Both the position numbers and the translations under genes were made by a program. Below, one piece after another: positions 1 through 9,416 of a stretch of 64,000 nt of DNA. This DNA comes from Acetoanaerobium noterae (GTDB lineage: Bacteria; Bacillota; Clostridia; Peptostreptococcales; Filifactoraceae): NCBI RefSeq assembly GCF_900168025.1, contig NZ_FUYN01000008.1, forward strand, positions 1-64,000, given 5' to 3'. How positions within the stretch are numbered: position 1 is the first letter of the stretch; the number at the start of each line of letters is the position of its first letter. The notes under the pieces were generated by a model. It ran no database searches and was not told the origin of the DNA. It saw only the letters and a program-made list of their open reading frames with translations.

Positions 1-30
1 ACGCCGTGTAATTCTATCGAGTAAAATAAA
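1..30 (+). CRISPR. Possible degenerate terminal CRISPR repeat
   Basis: Positions 6-24 match, at 17 of 19 bases, the reverse complement of the predicted tracrRNA anti-repeat at 6047-6065; the core GTGTAATTCTAT is identical. The orientation places the crRNA sense strand on plus, so an array to the left would be transcribed toward csn2. The first five bases do not fit the predicted repeat, as expected for a decayed leader-distal repeat. Only one unit is visible because the window begins here. Confidence 0.45.
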
Positions 31-49
31 TTATTTTGAATCAGTAAAT

Positions 50-721
50 CTAAAATTCACATAAATCACTATCAATTACTATCTTGCTTTCATAATCAGA
101 ATACTCATAATCATTAGCACTTATGATTAATACTTTAAGTTTATTGTACAGTACAGTCTTATAGAAATCATCAATTTCTTCATCTGATATATAGTTTCTC
201 AAATTTAGTAAAATAAAACATTTTTCGGAATCAAATTCTCTAACAAGCAACATATAATCTATTATTTTTTCAGCCAATGATTCATAGTCCTCTTTAAATT
301 TAAAGTCAATTGTCTTTAGGATGTTTGATATATCATATTCATATATGAAATCAATATCATGGTCTATTTCTTCAGACAAAATTTTTGCATATTCACTTAT
401 AAATAGATATAATTCTTTAGTTTTTATTAAGAAATCTTCTCCTTGGGCGATTGTATCCATTTTCTTTAACAATTTCCCAATTAATGTCTTTTTATTAATT
501 TCAAAAGGAATAAATTGAGTAATGATTTCAATATTTTTAGATATTTCTTTAGGAGAATTGTCTATGGAAAAGACAAATCTTCCTTTACAATTATTAATTT
601 GTCCATATAATTCTGTAAGAATGCTTGTAAATAGCTTTTGGTTTTCTATCACCAATATATTTACTTTGCTTTCATTACTTAAGTTTATTATTTCACTTAT
701 TAATGGATGAACTAGTTTCAT
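50..721 (-). CDS. csn2: CRISPR-associated protein Csn2 (type II-A)
   Basis: Csn2 is a ring-forming double-stranded-DNA-end-binding protein needed for spacer acquisition with Cas1, Cas2 and Cas9 in type II-A systems. The 223-residue product, its low-complexity acidic sequence and its place as the last gene of cas9-cas1-cas2-csn2 all fit the family, whose usual length is about 220. The N-terminus MKLVHPLI and the C-terminal [11 protein letters not shown] strand resemble Csn2. The start overlaps the end of cas2 by 4 nt, implying translational coupling. The subtype call II-A rests on this gene. Confidence 0.9.
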   Translation of the reverse strand: MKLVHPLISEIINLSNESKVNILVIENQKLFTSILTELYGQINNCKGRFVFSIDNSPKEISKNIEIITQFIPFEINKKTLIGKLLKKMDTIAQGEDFLIKTKELYLFISEYAKILSEEIDHDIDFIYEYDISNILKTIDFKFKEDYESLAEKIIDYMLLVREFDSEKCFILLNLRNYISDEEIDDFYKTVLYNKLKVLIISANDYEYSDYESKIVIDSDLCEF

Positions 722-1038
722 ATTATAATTAGCCTTTCATCACTATTTATAACATCAGATTGATTTTCCCCAATCAAATACTCTGATTTAGAAAACTGTT
801 TTTCTGTGATTGTGAGTATTTGAACCAATCCTTTAGGTGGTTTATTTTTTCTTAGATTGTCATATACTCCACTTACTGCAGTTTGATTTAATACTATTTT
901 GCAATAAACAGATTCCTGAAGCATCATAAATCCGCTTTTTACTAGATATTTTCTAAATTTTCTATATTCCTTTTGATTTTCTAAACTTATTGTAGGCAAA
1001 TCGAAAAATACAAATATTCTCATATATCTATAGCTCAT
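718..1038 (-). CDS. cas2: CRISPR-associated endonuclease Cas2
   Basis: Cas2 forms the dimeric core of the Cas1-Cas2 integrase. The start is placed at the ATG giving [16 protein letters not shown], which matches the conserved Cas2 N-terminus, rather than an upstream ATG at 1086 deep inside cas1. The product is 106 residues with a ferredoxin-like fold: a beta strand ending in FFDLP, then the [12 protein letters not shown] helix. The gene overlaps cas1 by 11 nt and csn2 by 4 nt. No clear Shine-Dalgarno is seen, so coupling to cas1 translation is likely. Confidence 0.93.
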   Translation of the reverse strand: MSYRYMRIFVFFDLPTISLENQKEYRKFRKYLVKSGFMMLQESVYCKIVLNQTAVSGVYDNLRKNKPPKGLVQILTITEKQFSKSEYLIGENQSDVINSDERLIII

Positions 1039-1906
1039 AGTTATAAAATTTAATAAGCGATATATCTTTATCTTCAATTGCTTCAAAAATACTATGACAA
1101 TAGATTTTTATCGCATTACTAACAAACTGCTCCTTTCCATCAATTATTACGGTATCATTAAGTATATCTATAAGCATAAGCCTTTGGTCTTTTTCAAATA
1201 CGTTAAAATTATTATACTTAACAACCCTGTCAACCAAAATTCTAAATGGCTCCATTAAATCTGAGCTAAGGTTAAATTGGTTAAACATATTATTATGAAA
1301 TATACCTAGCTGAGTAAGATATCCATTAGCTACTATTTCTCTATTGAATGCAGATAATAATATACTATATCCATAATTAAGCCCCGCATTAATAGAATTG
1401 TCAGCACTTCTAGTAAAATCCATTCCAAAAATAGCATTGAAATATACTTTTGCAGCATGACCCTCCCTATTTGTAACATCTGAAAGTTCAATTTGAGTAG
1501 TGTATTCATCTAGAAGTAATGCTTCATCAAATTTTTCTAGTTCTTTTAAAAACTTAGATTGCTTTTTAATTTTTTCAGTAACAATTTCACTCCATACAGT
1601 TTGTTTGATATAATCATTCCACTTTATTTGTTTTTCTAGTTTTCTGCTACAATCATGGCTACCATAATAGTTCATGAGCTCTGAGCAAGGATTTCTTTTA
1701 TTGTCACAAAAAATTACTTTTACTTTTTTTGATGCAAGTTCACAAATCAAGCATCCTGTAATCGATATAGCTGTGTTTTCTATTACAAGTGTCGATATTT
1801 CATCAATATGAACTCTTTTAGTCCCTTCATCACTTCTTATTACTAGGTAGCCTAATTTTAGGTCAAGCTTACATCTTTTTGTTATTACTAAAGTTCTCCA
1901 ACTCAT
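1028..1906 (-). CDS. cas1: CRISPR-associated integrase Cas1 (type II)
   Basis: Cas1 is the metal-dependent integrase that inserts new spacers. The 292-residue product has an N-terminal beta domain, including [19 protein letters not shown], and a C-terminal helical catalytic domain. The likely metal ligands are E148 (NREGHAA), H204 (FHNNMFNQF) and E219 (DLMEPFR), spaced as in the Streptococcus pyogenes protein. Its ATG overlaps the cas9 stop as ATGA (1903-1906), so the two are translationally coupled. Confidence 0.96.
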   Translation of the reverse strand: MSWRTLVITKRCKLDLKLGYLVIRSDEGTKRVHIDEISTLVIENTAISITGCLICELASKKVKVIFCDNKRNPCSELMNYYGSHDCSRKLEKQIKWNDYIKQTVWSEIVTEKIKKQSKFLKELEKFDEALLLDEYTTQIELSDVTNREGHAAKVYFNAIFGMDFTRSADNSINAGLNYGYSILLSAFNREIVANGYLTQLGIFHNNMFNQFNLSSDLMEPFRILVDRVVKYNNFNVFEKDQRLMLIDILNDTVIIDGKEQFVSNAIKIYCHSIFEAIEDKDISLIKFYNYEL

Positions 1907-4900
1907 AGCTCTAATAAATTTCCTGATTTTTTCTCAAACAAACCTGTAGGAGATTGGTCAATGATTTCTATACAACTAAACTTAGTTCCATTTATTTTTG
2001 AATTAATATAAATTTTTCCAGTATTTTTTGATCCCCCAATAGATTTAAGGTCACATGTATCTTTTCTTCCTGTTTTAAAATATTTAACTAACTCTAGAAG
2101 AATTTTTGATTGTTCTTCCAAATTTGCAACTTTAAATTTTTCTAAGCCTTCTACTAAAATTGATTTAAGAGTACTGTACGCAGATAATTTTGTAAAAATA
2201 TTTTGATTGCATTTATTAAAAATTTCTTCATATAATTCAATGTTCTGTTCTTTTGTGATTTTATCAAAATTTTCATTAATTTTTAATTCAGTTCGATTTT
2301 TTGATGATTTTTCAATTATGCTAGTAATTCTTTTAATATATTTTTCGTATATAGGAGAAACGACTAGTGGTATACTTGAAGTTAAAACTATCCTGTCCCC
2401 ACCATGTGACTTAGACGCTATATTTGCTCTGAATCCATCTAATTCTAATATTGCATTAATTTTTATTATTTTTCTGTTATTAATTAATTCAGGATTATTT
2501 AGCCCTAACTTCAATTTGCAATACTCAACTGCAAATTCGTCATCATTTATAAATTTATCCGCATAAAGGAGTTCTACCGGTTTGATAGATATACATTGTT
2601 TCCCTTTTTCCGTATGTTTTACTAATGTAAAGAAACTAGCTGTTGTATCGCTATATCCTCCATATATATCAGTAGGTAAATGTTTCTTTCTTGGAATCAA
2701 AGCATTTTCTTTGTGTGGAGCTTTAAGCGGATTTTGATCAAAGAAACCGCCTTTTCTGCAAAAAGCATATCTAACATAATTGATATTATTTTTACTCATG
2801 GTTTTCTTAACCTGAGAAATTGTGGTTCCATCAGCTATCCATGCTACCTCACCGTTTCTTTTTATATCTCTAGATAACAATCCATTTTTTTCTTTAATAT
2901 TGATGCTGTATTTTTCTTTTGATTTTATAAAGTTAAGTGGATTTTTTGTAAATTTAACATTATATACATTTCCTATGACTATATTTAAATACGCATCCTT
3001 AGCATGGTGTAAATCATTTATTTCTCTTGATTTTAGCATATCAAATTGATGTCTAAATTCACTGACTAAACCGGCTTTTACATATACTATCTCAGAATTC
3101 GGAAAAATATTTTCTAGTATTCTTGCAACTGCCTTAGTAGATTGCCTAGTTTCCACTAGCTGTCTATTTATAAACCCAGCTAGCTCTTCATCAGCAAATC
3201 CTGTCATTCTAGTTAATCTATATAGCTTTTCTTTAGTTATTAAGTTTTTCGACTCTAGCATAGTCCAAAAACCTTTCCTGGCATTTTGAATGTCTTGATT
3301 TATGGGATAGATATCTCCTTTTAATCTATTTGCGTTGCTCAAAACAAGAACTTTGTTATTATGTACACTATCGTCCTTAACTTTAGATTGAGGATAAATA
3401 TGATCAATATCATAGGTATTATCCATTAATTTACTCAAATCAATTTTTTCTCCTGTATACATGCATCTCCCTAGTTGCATATAATACAAGAAATACCTCT
3501 CACTTTTTAGCCTGTCGTCTGGTTCATTATCTAACTTGCTAATTATCTCTTTATTTTGCTCTTTAAGCTCTCCATCTAGACTATCGTACAAATCTTTTAT
3601 CTGCTGTTTTCTTGATTTAGTACGTTTTTTCTCTTGTTCTCCTCTTGCCATTTCAATAAATATTTTTATAGGTTCATTTTTCATTATACTTTTTATTTCT
3701 TTAACTATATCTAGAGTTCTATATATAGGTCTTTTAACAGCATTTGAAATATACATTTCTTCTAGCATTGTATTTATATTTGTAGGATATTGCTCGTAAT
3801 ATTCTTTATTGTGAAGCTCAATTTGCTTATAGAAATTAAACTGCTGAGATAGAAGCTGCATTAAATTGTAATTTGTATTCCATAAAGCTCCCACTAAAGT
3901 AACGTATTCTCCAGTTTCTGGTATTGTTGCTTGTACTCCTGAAAGTAACTTGTAAGAAAGTCTACCGTAATCTTTAAATTTCATATTTGCTATATATTTT
4001 ATGTCTTCTTCTATTAAAGAAGGATATTCGGTTTTCAGATATTCCTGTAATCTCTTTTTATCCGTGGTAAAAGATATTCTAGAAATAATATTTTCTACTT
4101 GTGCTTCATTTAGTATCCCTTGAGTCAACAGCTTTCTAAATTTATGATATGAACTAAGTGAAGATTTTATATCATCATCTATTCCTCTTACTTCATCATG
4201 TGCTTGCATATAGTTATTGCTAACAAGCCAATCCTTTAATCTTTTTTTAGTAATTTTCTTTTGACTATTTTCAAATAAATCTTTATATAAATGCTGTTTG
4301 CATTCAATAGTTATTGGATAATCTGATATTTTTATATTATTGATTTCATTAAGCACCATATATTTACAATATAATAATGAATTTTTACAAAGAACATCTT
4401 CTCCAGCTAGATAGGTACATTTTGCAGTCATCTTTCTAATAAAAGCTTCTTCGCTTTGTTCATAATCAACCATTTCATGAATATTCCAAGGTAAAATTCT
4501 TCCATCAGCTTTTCTTTTTATCCATGAAAATTTCTTGTGATAATCATTTAGTGGTCCTATATAATAAGGGATTCTAAACTCAATAATAGAAAGCAATTTA
4601 TCAATTATTGTTAATCCATCACCATCTTTTTCCTTTAAAAAAGTATGGAAATTAGACATATTTTCTAGTAACTCTTTTAATTCATGTCTATATACTTGAT
4701 AAGGAATAACTCCATTATCTGTGTGTATTTGCTTTGGCATAAACTCATTTTTCAACTCTAGTCTAGACATTAAATCATCAAACTTAGCCTTATCTTCATC
4801 AAGAACATCTATATTCTTTAACATCTTCTGAATGTATTTGCAAAATTTTTCATTATCAGTCTTTTGATATTCTACTTCTTTTTCATTAGTTGTTTTATTT

Positions 4901-6000
4901 TTAACAGACTTAAAATTCCCAGAATAGGCTACATAATTATCAAGATCTTTCGCAGATGCTCTGAAAATTTCATAATATTTTTTTGGTATATATTTTTTTA
5001 CAAGACTTTTTAAAAGCGCTAAATCTTTTTTATGTTTTTTATACATTTCAACTTTTGCTTCGGAAATAAATTCTTTTTCTTTTAAAATATTAGAAAGCAC
5101 TGACCAATCATAAATCGCTTTGATTCTAGTAACTAAATCGAAATCTATATCTTCTAAAACTTCACTTAAAGAAGCTAATTTTTCATCAAAATCCGAGTCT
5201 GCAAATGATATAGTATTATTCTCAATATCATCATAAATATTATTATCGCATAAATCAGATAATTTTATCTTAGCTCCAGTAATTGCCTTTATTATTGTTT
5301 CTTCACTTTTATCCAATTTTTTCTTGTTGCTAAAAGCCAATTCTTTTATTTGCTTTTGCTTCTCTTTCATTCCTATCTTCTTTTTCAGAATTTTACCTAA
5401 TTCATCTTTAATCTCATCTGTCCAGTTAGACTCGACTTCATTTTCTGAAAAAAAGTCTTTAAAAGAAGAATAGACGTTATCAAATAGTATTACATTTTTA
5501 ATATCATTTTTATCTACTTCAATTAAAAAATGTCCTCTATTTGATAAGATGTATGAAACTGCTAGATATACTAATCTAATATCTTTAGATTCAGTCGTAT
5601 TAATCAAATCCATAATTAGATGATGAATAGTAGGATAATCTTTATGGTAAGATTTATCATTAATTTTTATGTCATCAAACAATGAATATCTTGTGTCTAC
5701 AGTCTTATCTATTCTGTGAAGAGCACTCTCATCTAGCCTTTTAAAAAAATCCTCATCCACTTTTGCAATTTCTTTTGCAAATAGTTCTCTTGCAAGCTGT
5801 ATTCTCTGTTTTTTTCTTTGAAGTCGTCTTCTAGAAGCTCGAAAAATTCTTCTTTCAGCAGATTGTTTTCCTTCTTCAAAAACATGGCTACCCCACATAG
5901 CCTTCTTATTGAATTTCTTTATAACATAATTCTCATCAGTAACTGCATAACCTACAGAATTGCTACCAATATCTAATCCCAAATAATACCCCGTTTGCAT
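1903..6000 (-). CDS. cas9: CRISPR-associated endonuclease Cas9 (type II-A)
   Basis: RNA-guided double-strand DNA endonuclease of 1365 residues, close in size to the S. pyogenes enzyme. RuvC-I is present as LGLDIGSNSVGYAV with catalytic D10. It is followed by an arginine-rich bridge helix (about 53-75, ERRIFRASRRRLQRKKQR). RuvC-II is IFIEMARGE with E783. The HNH centre is YDIDHIYPQS with H867, and RuvC-III is HHAKDAY with H999 and D1002. The C-terminal 250 residues would be the PAM-interacting region. All catalytic residues are intact and the frame is open throughout, so the enzyme should be active. It is the first gene of the cas operon, with the predicted tracrRNA transcribed away from its 5' end. 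Confidence 0.98.
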   Translation of the reverse strand: MQTGYYLGLDIGSNSVGYAVTDENYVIKKFNKKAMWGSHVFEEGKQSAERRIFRASRRRLQRKKQRIQLARELFAKEIAKVDEDFFKRLDESALHRIDKTVDTRYSLFDDIKINDKSYHKDYPTIHHLIMDLINTTESKDIRLVYLAVSYILSNRGHFLIEVDKNDIKNVILFDNVYSSFKDFFSENEVESNWTDEIKDELGKILKKKIGMKEKQKQIKELAFSNKKKLDKSEETIIKAITGAKIKLSDLCDNNIYDDIENNTISFADSDFDEKLASLSEVLEDIDFDLVTRIKAIYDWSVLSNILKEKEFISEAKVEMYKKHKKDLALLKSLVKKYIPKKYYEIFRASAKDLDNYVAYSGNFKSVKNKTTNEKEVEYQKTDNEKFCKYIQKMLKNIDVLDEDKAKFDDLMSRLELKNEFMPKQIHTDNGVIPYQVYRHELKELLENMSNFHTFLKEKDGDGLTIIDKLLSIIEFRIPYYIGPLNDYHKKFSWIKRKADGRILPWNIHEMVDYEQSEEAFIRKMTAKCTYLAGEDVLCKNSLLYCKYMVLNEINNIKISDYPITIECKQHLYKDLFENSQKKITKKRLKDWLVSNNYMQAHDEVRGIDDDIKSSLSSYHKFRKLLTQGILNEAQVENIISRISFTTDKKRLQEYLKTEYPSLIEEDIKYIANMKFKDYGRLSYKLLSGVQATIPETGEYVTLVGALWNTNYNLMQLLSQQFNFYKQIELHNKEYYEQYPTNINTMLEEMYISNAVKRPIYRTLDIVKEIKSIMKNEPIKIFIEMARGEQEKKRTKSRKQQIKDLYDSLDGELKEQNKEIISKLDNEPDDRLKSERYFLYYMQLGRCMYTGEKIDLSKLMDNTYDIDHIYPQSKVKDDSVHNNKVLVLSNANRLKGDIYPINQDIQNARKGFWTMLESKNLITKEKLYRLTRMTGFADEELAGFINRQLVETRQSTKAVARILENIFPNSEIVYVKAGLVSEFRHQFDMLKSREINDLHHAKDAYLNIVIGNVYNVKFTKNPLNFIKSKEKYSINIKEKNGLLSRDIKRNGEVAWIADGTTISQVKKTMSKNNINYVRYAFCRKGGFFDQNPLKAPHKENALIPRKKHLPTDIYGGYSDTTASFFTLVKHTEKGKQCISIKPVELLYADKFINDDEFAVEYCKLKLGLNNPELINNRKIIKINAILELDGFRANIASKSHGGDRIVLTSSIPLVVSPIYEKYIKRITSIIEKSSKNRTELKINENFDKITKEQNIELYEEIFNKCNQNIFTKLSAYSTLKSILVEGLEKFKVANLEEQSKILLELVKYFKTGRKDTCDLKSIGGSKNTGKIYINSKINGTKFSCIEIIDQSPTGLFEKKSGNLLEL

Positions 6001-6001
6001 C

Positions 6002-6031
6002 TTGACTTCACCTCTTATTATATGGTATTGT
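6002..6031 (+). promoter_or_regulatory. Candidate tracrRNA promoter
   Basis: TTGACT (6002-6007) and TATTGT (6026-6031) are separated by 18 bp and would start a transcript near 6038, just before the anti-repeat. The site begins two bases upstream of the cas9 start codon, overlapping its ribosome binding region. Start site not shown. Confidence 0.45.
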
Positions 6032-6037
6032 TTTGCT

Positions 6038-6154
6038 ATAGGATGATTACCCTATAGAATTACACTACGAGTTCAAATAAAAATTTATTCAAATCGTTCG
6101 GTTTACCGTTCCGCACAGTGTGTGCATCTCGAAGTCTGCTTTGCAGGCTTTTTG
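6038..6154 (+). ncRNA. Predicted tracrRNA of the type II-A system
   Basis: tracrRNA pairs with the crRNA repeat and is bound by Cas9. The segment 6043-6080 looks like an anti-repeat: its reverse complement reads ATTTGAACTCGTAGTGTAAT followed by TCTATAGGGTAAT, a plausible GTTTGA-type repeat with the usual bulge. It is followed by AATAAA/TTTATT pairing (6076-6089), a CGGT-TT-ACCG nexus-like hairpin (6099-6108), a GCACA-GTG-TGTGC hairpin (6113-6125) and a final terminator hairpin. Opposite orientation to cas9 is the arrangement known in S. pyogenes. Exact ends are inferred. Confidence 0.8.
6133..6153 (+). terminator. Intrinsic terminator of the tracrRNA
   Basis: Seven-pair stem AGTCTGC-TTT-GCAGGCT with one G-U pair, followed directly by a T run. 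It is correctly placed to form the 3' hairpin of the tracrRNA. The interval 6155-6259 holds nothing else recognisable. Confidence 0.75.
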
Positions 6155-6259
6155 TTTTGCAATATTTACCAGTTCTTATGATACTATTGTCTCATATACT
6201 TGAATAATTATCCATATTAAAATCCCACTATAAATAAACTAAAAATTATTAATTCATAC

Positions 6260-6997
6260 TTATAACTTATATTCCGCTATTTCTATCCATCCTAAACTAT
6301 CTTTTTCATTTTTATTTATAATAGTTCTTTCAAACTTATACTCATGCTTATTTATAATTATCTCTAGGTAGCAGAGAAATATACCCATATCAAGCGAATT
6401 GTAATAAGGTAACTTTACAAAGGGAATAAAGGATTTTACTTTTGTATTTCTATAAATCTTAATTTTATTATCATCAAATGAAGCTCTCCAAGGCTGAGAG
6501 TTACAGGCGCTAGGTGCATATCTTACTAGGTTTAGTATTTCCTTATCAAAATCCCCACTAAATAATTCAGCTTCAGATTTTCTCTTGCAGTTTGAAAAAT
6601 CTGTTCTAAAATCTGTTTCTTTGCTTTTTCCAAATACAAGCATAATCACATAGTCAAGACCGCTTCCAAAATCGGACTTTGGCTTTGCCATTCCATACCA
6701 ACAGGCTCCTACATTTATGGATGCCATAAATAAATCCATCTGTTCTAACACATAGCCTGCGTTTAATAGATAATTATCCTTATTCTCGCTATAAAATAGC
6801 AGAGCATATTCACCATATTTAGCTGTCGTTTCTGATTTTTTTACTATTTCAAATTTAATTTTAATCTCTGGAATAAGCGGAATTACTTTTTCAAACTGGC
6901 TTTTTATTAGCTCTAGCTCCTCATCAGATACACTAAGGCTAGAATCAAATTTTCTTATAGATTTTCTTTTGTAAATCATATTGTATAACTCGTCCAT
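6260..6997 (-). CDS. Nitroreductase-like FMN protein
   Basis: A 245-residue protein of the putative-nitroreductase group, in which two half-domains resemble one FMN-binding nitroreductase dimer. Visible motifs are the N-terminal YKRKSIRKFD, typical for phosphate binding of FMN, a central NVGACWYGMAKP, and RYAPSACNSQPW near residue 165, a second nitroreductase signature. The ATG at 6997 is preferred over GTG at 7003 because AGGAGG lies seven bases upstream. Substrate unknown. It stands alone between the CRISPR locus and the next terminator. Confidence 0.75.
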   Translation of the reverse strand: MDELYNMIYKRKSIRKFDSSLSVSDEELELIKSQFEKVIPLIPEIKIKFEIVKKSETTAKYGEYALLFYSENKDNYLLNAGYVLEQMDLFMASINVGACWYGMAKPKSDFGSGLDYVIMLVFGKSKETDFRTDFSNCKRKSEAELFSGDFDKEILNLVRYAPSACNSQPWRASFDDNKIKIYRNTKVKSFIPFVKLPYYNSLDMGIFLCYLEIIINKHEYKFERTIINKNEKDSLGWIEIAEYKL

Positions 6998-7076
6998 CAA
7001 CACCCCTCCTCATATGCTTAATTATACGCTTGCCATTTTAACTTGAATACAGAATTTTTAAAACTATTATAAAAAT

Positions 7077-7108
7077 AAATCCCTAAATCATAAACGATTT
7101 AGGGATTT
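7077..7108 (-). terminator. Intrinsic terminator after the SPFH/RHH operon
   Basis: Perfect 13-bp stem AAATCCCTAAATC (7077-7089) with GATTTAGGGATTT (7096-7108). On the minus strand it is followed by ATTTTTATAA. It lies 73 bp past the stop of the RHH gene. Confidence 0.75.
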
Positions 7109-7181
7109 ATAATAGCTGTTGTTTTGGATATATCAAAGCTAGATTCATAATCAATCTTTACTTCTCTAATTGATGTATTTC

Positions 7182-7385
7182 TTACTCAATATCCAGTTCA
7201 GGCGGTATATCTAGTTCATCAGAAACATATTTTCCATTTTTTTTACGCTGTCTCACACATTCTGTAAGAAGGTATTCGATTTGCCCATTTACTGATCTAA
7301 AATCATCTTCAGCCCAAGAGGCAATTGCATCATAAAGCTTAGTCGATAATCGCAAAGGAATTTGTTTTTTGCGATTTTCACTCAT
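7182..7385 (-). CDS. Arc-like ribbon-helix-helix protein
   Basis: A 67-residue protein with the pattern of an Arc/MetJ-type ribbon-helix-helix DNA-binding domain: a short basic beta strand ([16 protein letters not shown]), a first helix ([10 protein letters not shown]) and a second helix after the [10 protein letters not shown] turn. The C-terminus is acidic ([12 protein letters not shown]). It lies 27 bp downstream of the SPFH gene in the same orientation. Such pairs recur in Firmicutes; the function is unproven. The tandem palindromes upstream of the SPFH gene are a natural candidate binding site. Confidence 0.72.
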   Translation of the reverse strand: MSENRKKQIPLRLSTKLYDAIASWAEDDFRSVNGQIEYLLTECVRQRKKNGKYVSDELDIPPELDIE

Positions 7386-7412
7386 ATCACATCATCTCAC
7401 TTTTCGAAGTTA

Positions 7413-8420
7413 CTAATATAAACTTCCTGAATTAACAATAGGCTGTGCATCATGGTTTCCACATAATACAACAAGTAGATTAGATACCATAGCTGCTTTT
7501 CGCTCTTCATCTAGCTCTACTACTTTGTTTTCATTAAGTTTATCTAATGCCATTTCTACCATTCCTACAGCCCCATCTACTATCATTTTTCTAGCGTCTA
7601 TGATAGCTGAAGCTTGTTGCCTTTGTAGCATTACTGCTGCGATTTCAGGTGCATATGCTAGGTAGGTGATACGAGCTTCTAATATTTCTAATCCTGCTTC
7701 TGCTACTTTTGATTGAATTTCTTCTTTTATTTTTAAAGCTACTAGCTCGCTTGAACCTCTAAGGCTCCCGTCATCAGCTATTCCATCTCCTGTTGTATCT
7801 ATATTATTAGCTACATCATATGGATAGGTACGAACTATATTTCTAAGTGCTGAGTCACATTGAAGAGAAAGATATTCTTTGAAGTTATCTACAGCAAATA
7901 CAGCTTTTGCAGTATCTACTACCTTCCATGTCACAGCTATTCCTATTTCAATAGGATTCCCCAAGCAGTCATTTATTTTCTGCTTGTTATTGCTAAGTGT
8001 CATGATTTTAAGTGATATCCTTTTATTGTTAGCCTCTACGTTTGCATGTCCCCCGATGCTTCCAATAGTTATTCCTGTGTTATTTGTTGCATCTACATCT
8101 CCACTTTGTTTAAGCTTTGTTTTAGAAGCTGGATTCACACTAGAGCAAAATGGATTTACGTAGTAAAAGCCTTCTTCTTTTAATGTTCCTATATACTTAC
8201 CAAAAAGTGTAAGAACTAAAGCTTCTTGAGGCTTCAATATTTTTAATCCAAGTAAAGATATCCAGCCTATACTTAGCCACAAAATACACACTACCATCAG
8301 TAGCGCTGTGCTACTACTTGCAAAGATTATTAATCCACCAATAGCTAATAGGTAAGATAGAATAATTAATATTAAAGCAAGCATACCATTTTTCTTTTTG
8401 TTCAAAATTTTCTCTTGCAT
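7413..8420 (-). CDS. SPFH/band-7 domain membrane protein
   Basis: A 335-residue member of the stomatin/prohibitin/flotillin/HflK superfamily. Two hydrophobic segments lie near residues 12-32 and 38-60. An SPFH domain follows: [27 protein letters not shown], then [24 protein letters not shown] helical region (residues about 230-300) contains [37 protein letters not shown]-type sequence typical of the family. Such proteins form oligomeric membrane microdomains. A GGGGGA ribosome binding site precedes the ATG. It is first in a two-gene operon with the RHH protein. Confidence 0.88.
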   Translation of the reverse strand: MQEKILNKKKNGMLALILIILSYLLAIGGLIIFASSSTALLMVVCILWLSIGWISLLGLKILKPQEALVLTLFGKYIGTLKEEGFYYVNPFCSSVNPASKTKLKQSGDVDATNNTGITIGSIGGHANVEANNKRISLKIMTLSNNKQKINDCLGNPIEIGIAVTWKVVDTAKAVFAVDNFKEYLSLQCDSALRNIVRTYPYDVANNIDTTGDGIADDGSLRGSSELVALKIKEEIQSKVAEAGLEILEARITYLAYAPEIAAVMLQRQQASAIIDARKMIVDGAVGMVEMALDKLNENKVVELDEERKAAMVSNLLVVLCGNHDAQPIVNSGSLY

Positions 8421-8556
8421 GACAAATCCCCCATTCCAAAATCAAAATCATAAAAAAATAAAATAACCAAAGGCTGTATCAAAGGAAAATCATATAGCCT
8501 TTAAGAATTTCATAGTCTAAATCTATCTAATCTATAAAAACTTACCTGACTAAAAA

Positions 8557-8590
8557 ATTCTATTTGATATCATAATGATATCAAATAGAA
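8557..8590 (-). promoter_or_regulatory. Tandem 8-bp palindromes within a candidate promoter
   Basis: The self-complementary octamer TGATATCA occurs at 8565-8572 and 8576-8583, an 11-bp period, inside a perfect 15-bp inverted repeat (8558-8572 with 8576-8590). On the minus strand TTGATA (8584-8579) and TAGAAT (8562-8557), 16 bp apart, could be a promoter for the SPFH/RHH operon with the boxes in its spacer. Tandem boxes one helical turn apart suit Arc/MetJ-type proteins. The same inverted repeat followed by TTTTTT could instead terminate the DUF523 transcript. Confidence 0.5.
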
Positions 8591-8661
8591 CAAAAATGTC
8601 AAGCATTTACATTATTAATTTGGATTTTGAATTATTATGAGAAATAAGTATTATGTAATTA

Positions 8662-9081
8662 TTAGCTTATATCTTCTGAATCTATGGTTTTAATACCTTG
8701 AGCTATAAGAGCTTTTGCAAATATTCCCTGTCCTTTAATCAAATTCCCATTAAAGCTTCCATCATAAATTTGCTTTACTCCGCAGGTAGGGCTTCTAGAT
8801 TGTAATATAGCTAAATCTACTTCCTTTCCTTCTATCATTTCCATCGCTAATCTCATACCTTCATGAAATTTATCATCCAGATTAATCCCATCTTTTGTCA
8901 TAATTATTCCATTTACTAGCTCTACAGGTGGTCTTGGACATCCAAGTCCAGCCAGCATTTCAGGACATATCTCAATTACTTCATGTCCCTTTACATAGCT
9001 TACCACTGCTTCACTTAAATTATTTCCTCCATTGTATTTACAATTTTCACCAAGAAGACAAGCACTTACTACTATTTTCAT
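8662..9081 (-). CDS. DUF523 family protein
   Basis: A 139-residue DUF523 protein. It shows the family hallmarks: N-terminal VVSACLLGENCKYNGGNN, then EICPEMLAGLGCPRPPVEL, and ILQSRSPTCGV. The conserved cysteines in these three motifs (CLLGxxC, CPE, SPTCG) suggest metal or cofactor binding, but the biochemical role is unknown. GGAGGT lies upstream of the ATG. It is transcribed alone. Confidence 0.85.
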   Translation of the reverse strand: MKIVVSACLLGENCKYNGGNNLSEAVVSYVKGHEVIEICPEMLAGLGCPRPPVELVNGIIMTKDGINLDDKFHEGMRLAMEMIEGKEVDLAILQSRSPTCGVKQIYDGSFNGNLIKGQGIFAKALIAQGIKTIDSEDIS

Positions 9082-9416
9082 TTTTTCTACCTCCTACAAC
9101 AAATCCCTAAGCCATAAGGACTTATGAGTTTAATATAATTCTTATTATAAAGCTTTAATACTTTTATTGCCTTACAAAAAATATTATCTATATTTTGTTT
9201 TAATATTTAATTTTCCTGGGTATTAAATAGCTAAAAACTCGGCTAATCCATATATGGATTAGCCGAGTTTTTTCTATTTTCGGTCTTTTATTAAATATTT
9301 ATTTAATAAAAATGTGCTTATTAACTAAATTATGATGATAAAACTGTATCATATTTTAGTTTTTTTGTTAAAATATTAGTAATAGAGTAAATCAATTATA
9401 CCCCTAGGAGGAACTT
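9082..9416. other. Divergent intergenic region
   Basis: This 335-bp stretch separates the DUF523 gene (minus) from the SLH gene (plus). It holds a strong hairpin (9233-9272, listed separately), AT-rich sequence and presumably both promoters. TTGTTA near 9366 and TAGTAA near 9378 give only a poor promoter match. No open frame, tRNA or repeat was recognised. Confidence 0.5.
9233..9272. terminator. Strong bidirectional terminator without an obvious gene
   Basis: Near-perfect 20-bp inverted repeat with arms AAAAACTCGGCTAATCCATA and TATGGATTAGCCGAGTTTTT, flanked by A and T runs on both sides, so it could terminate either strand. The genes on both sides point away from it. Confidence 0.75.

Noticed and set aside
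8469-8502. AAAGGCT/AGCCTTT hairpin in the SPFH gene leader as a terminator
   Set aside because: The stem has a mismatch and no T run follows on the minus strand. It may be leader structure, but the evidence is thin.
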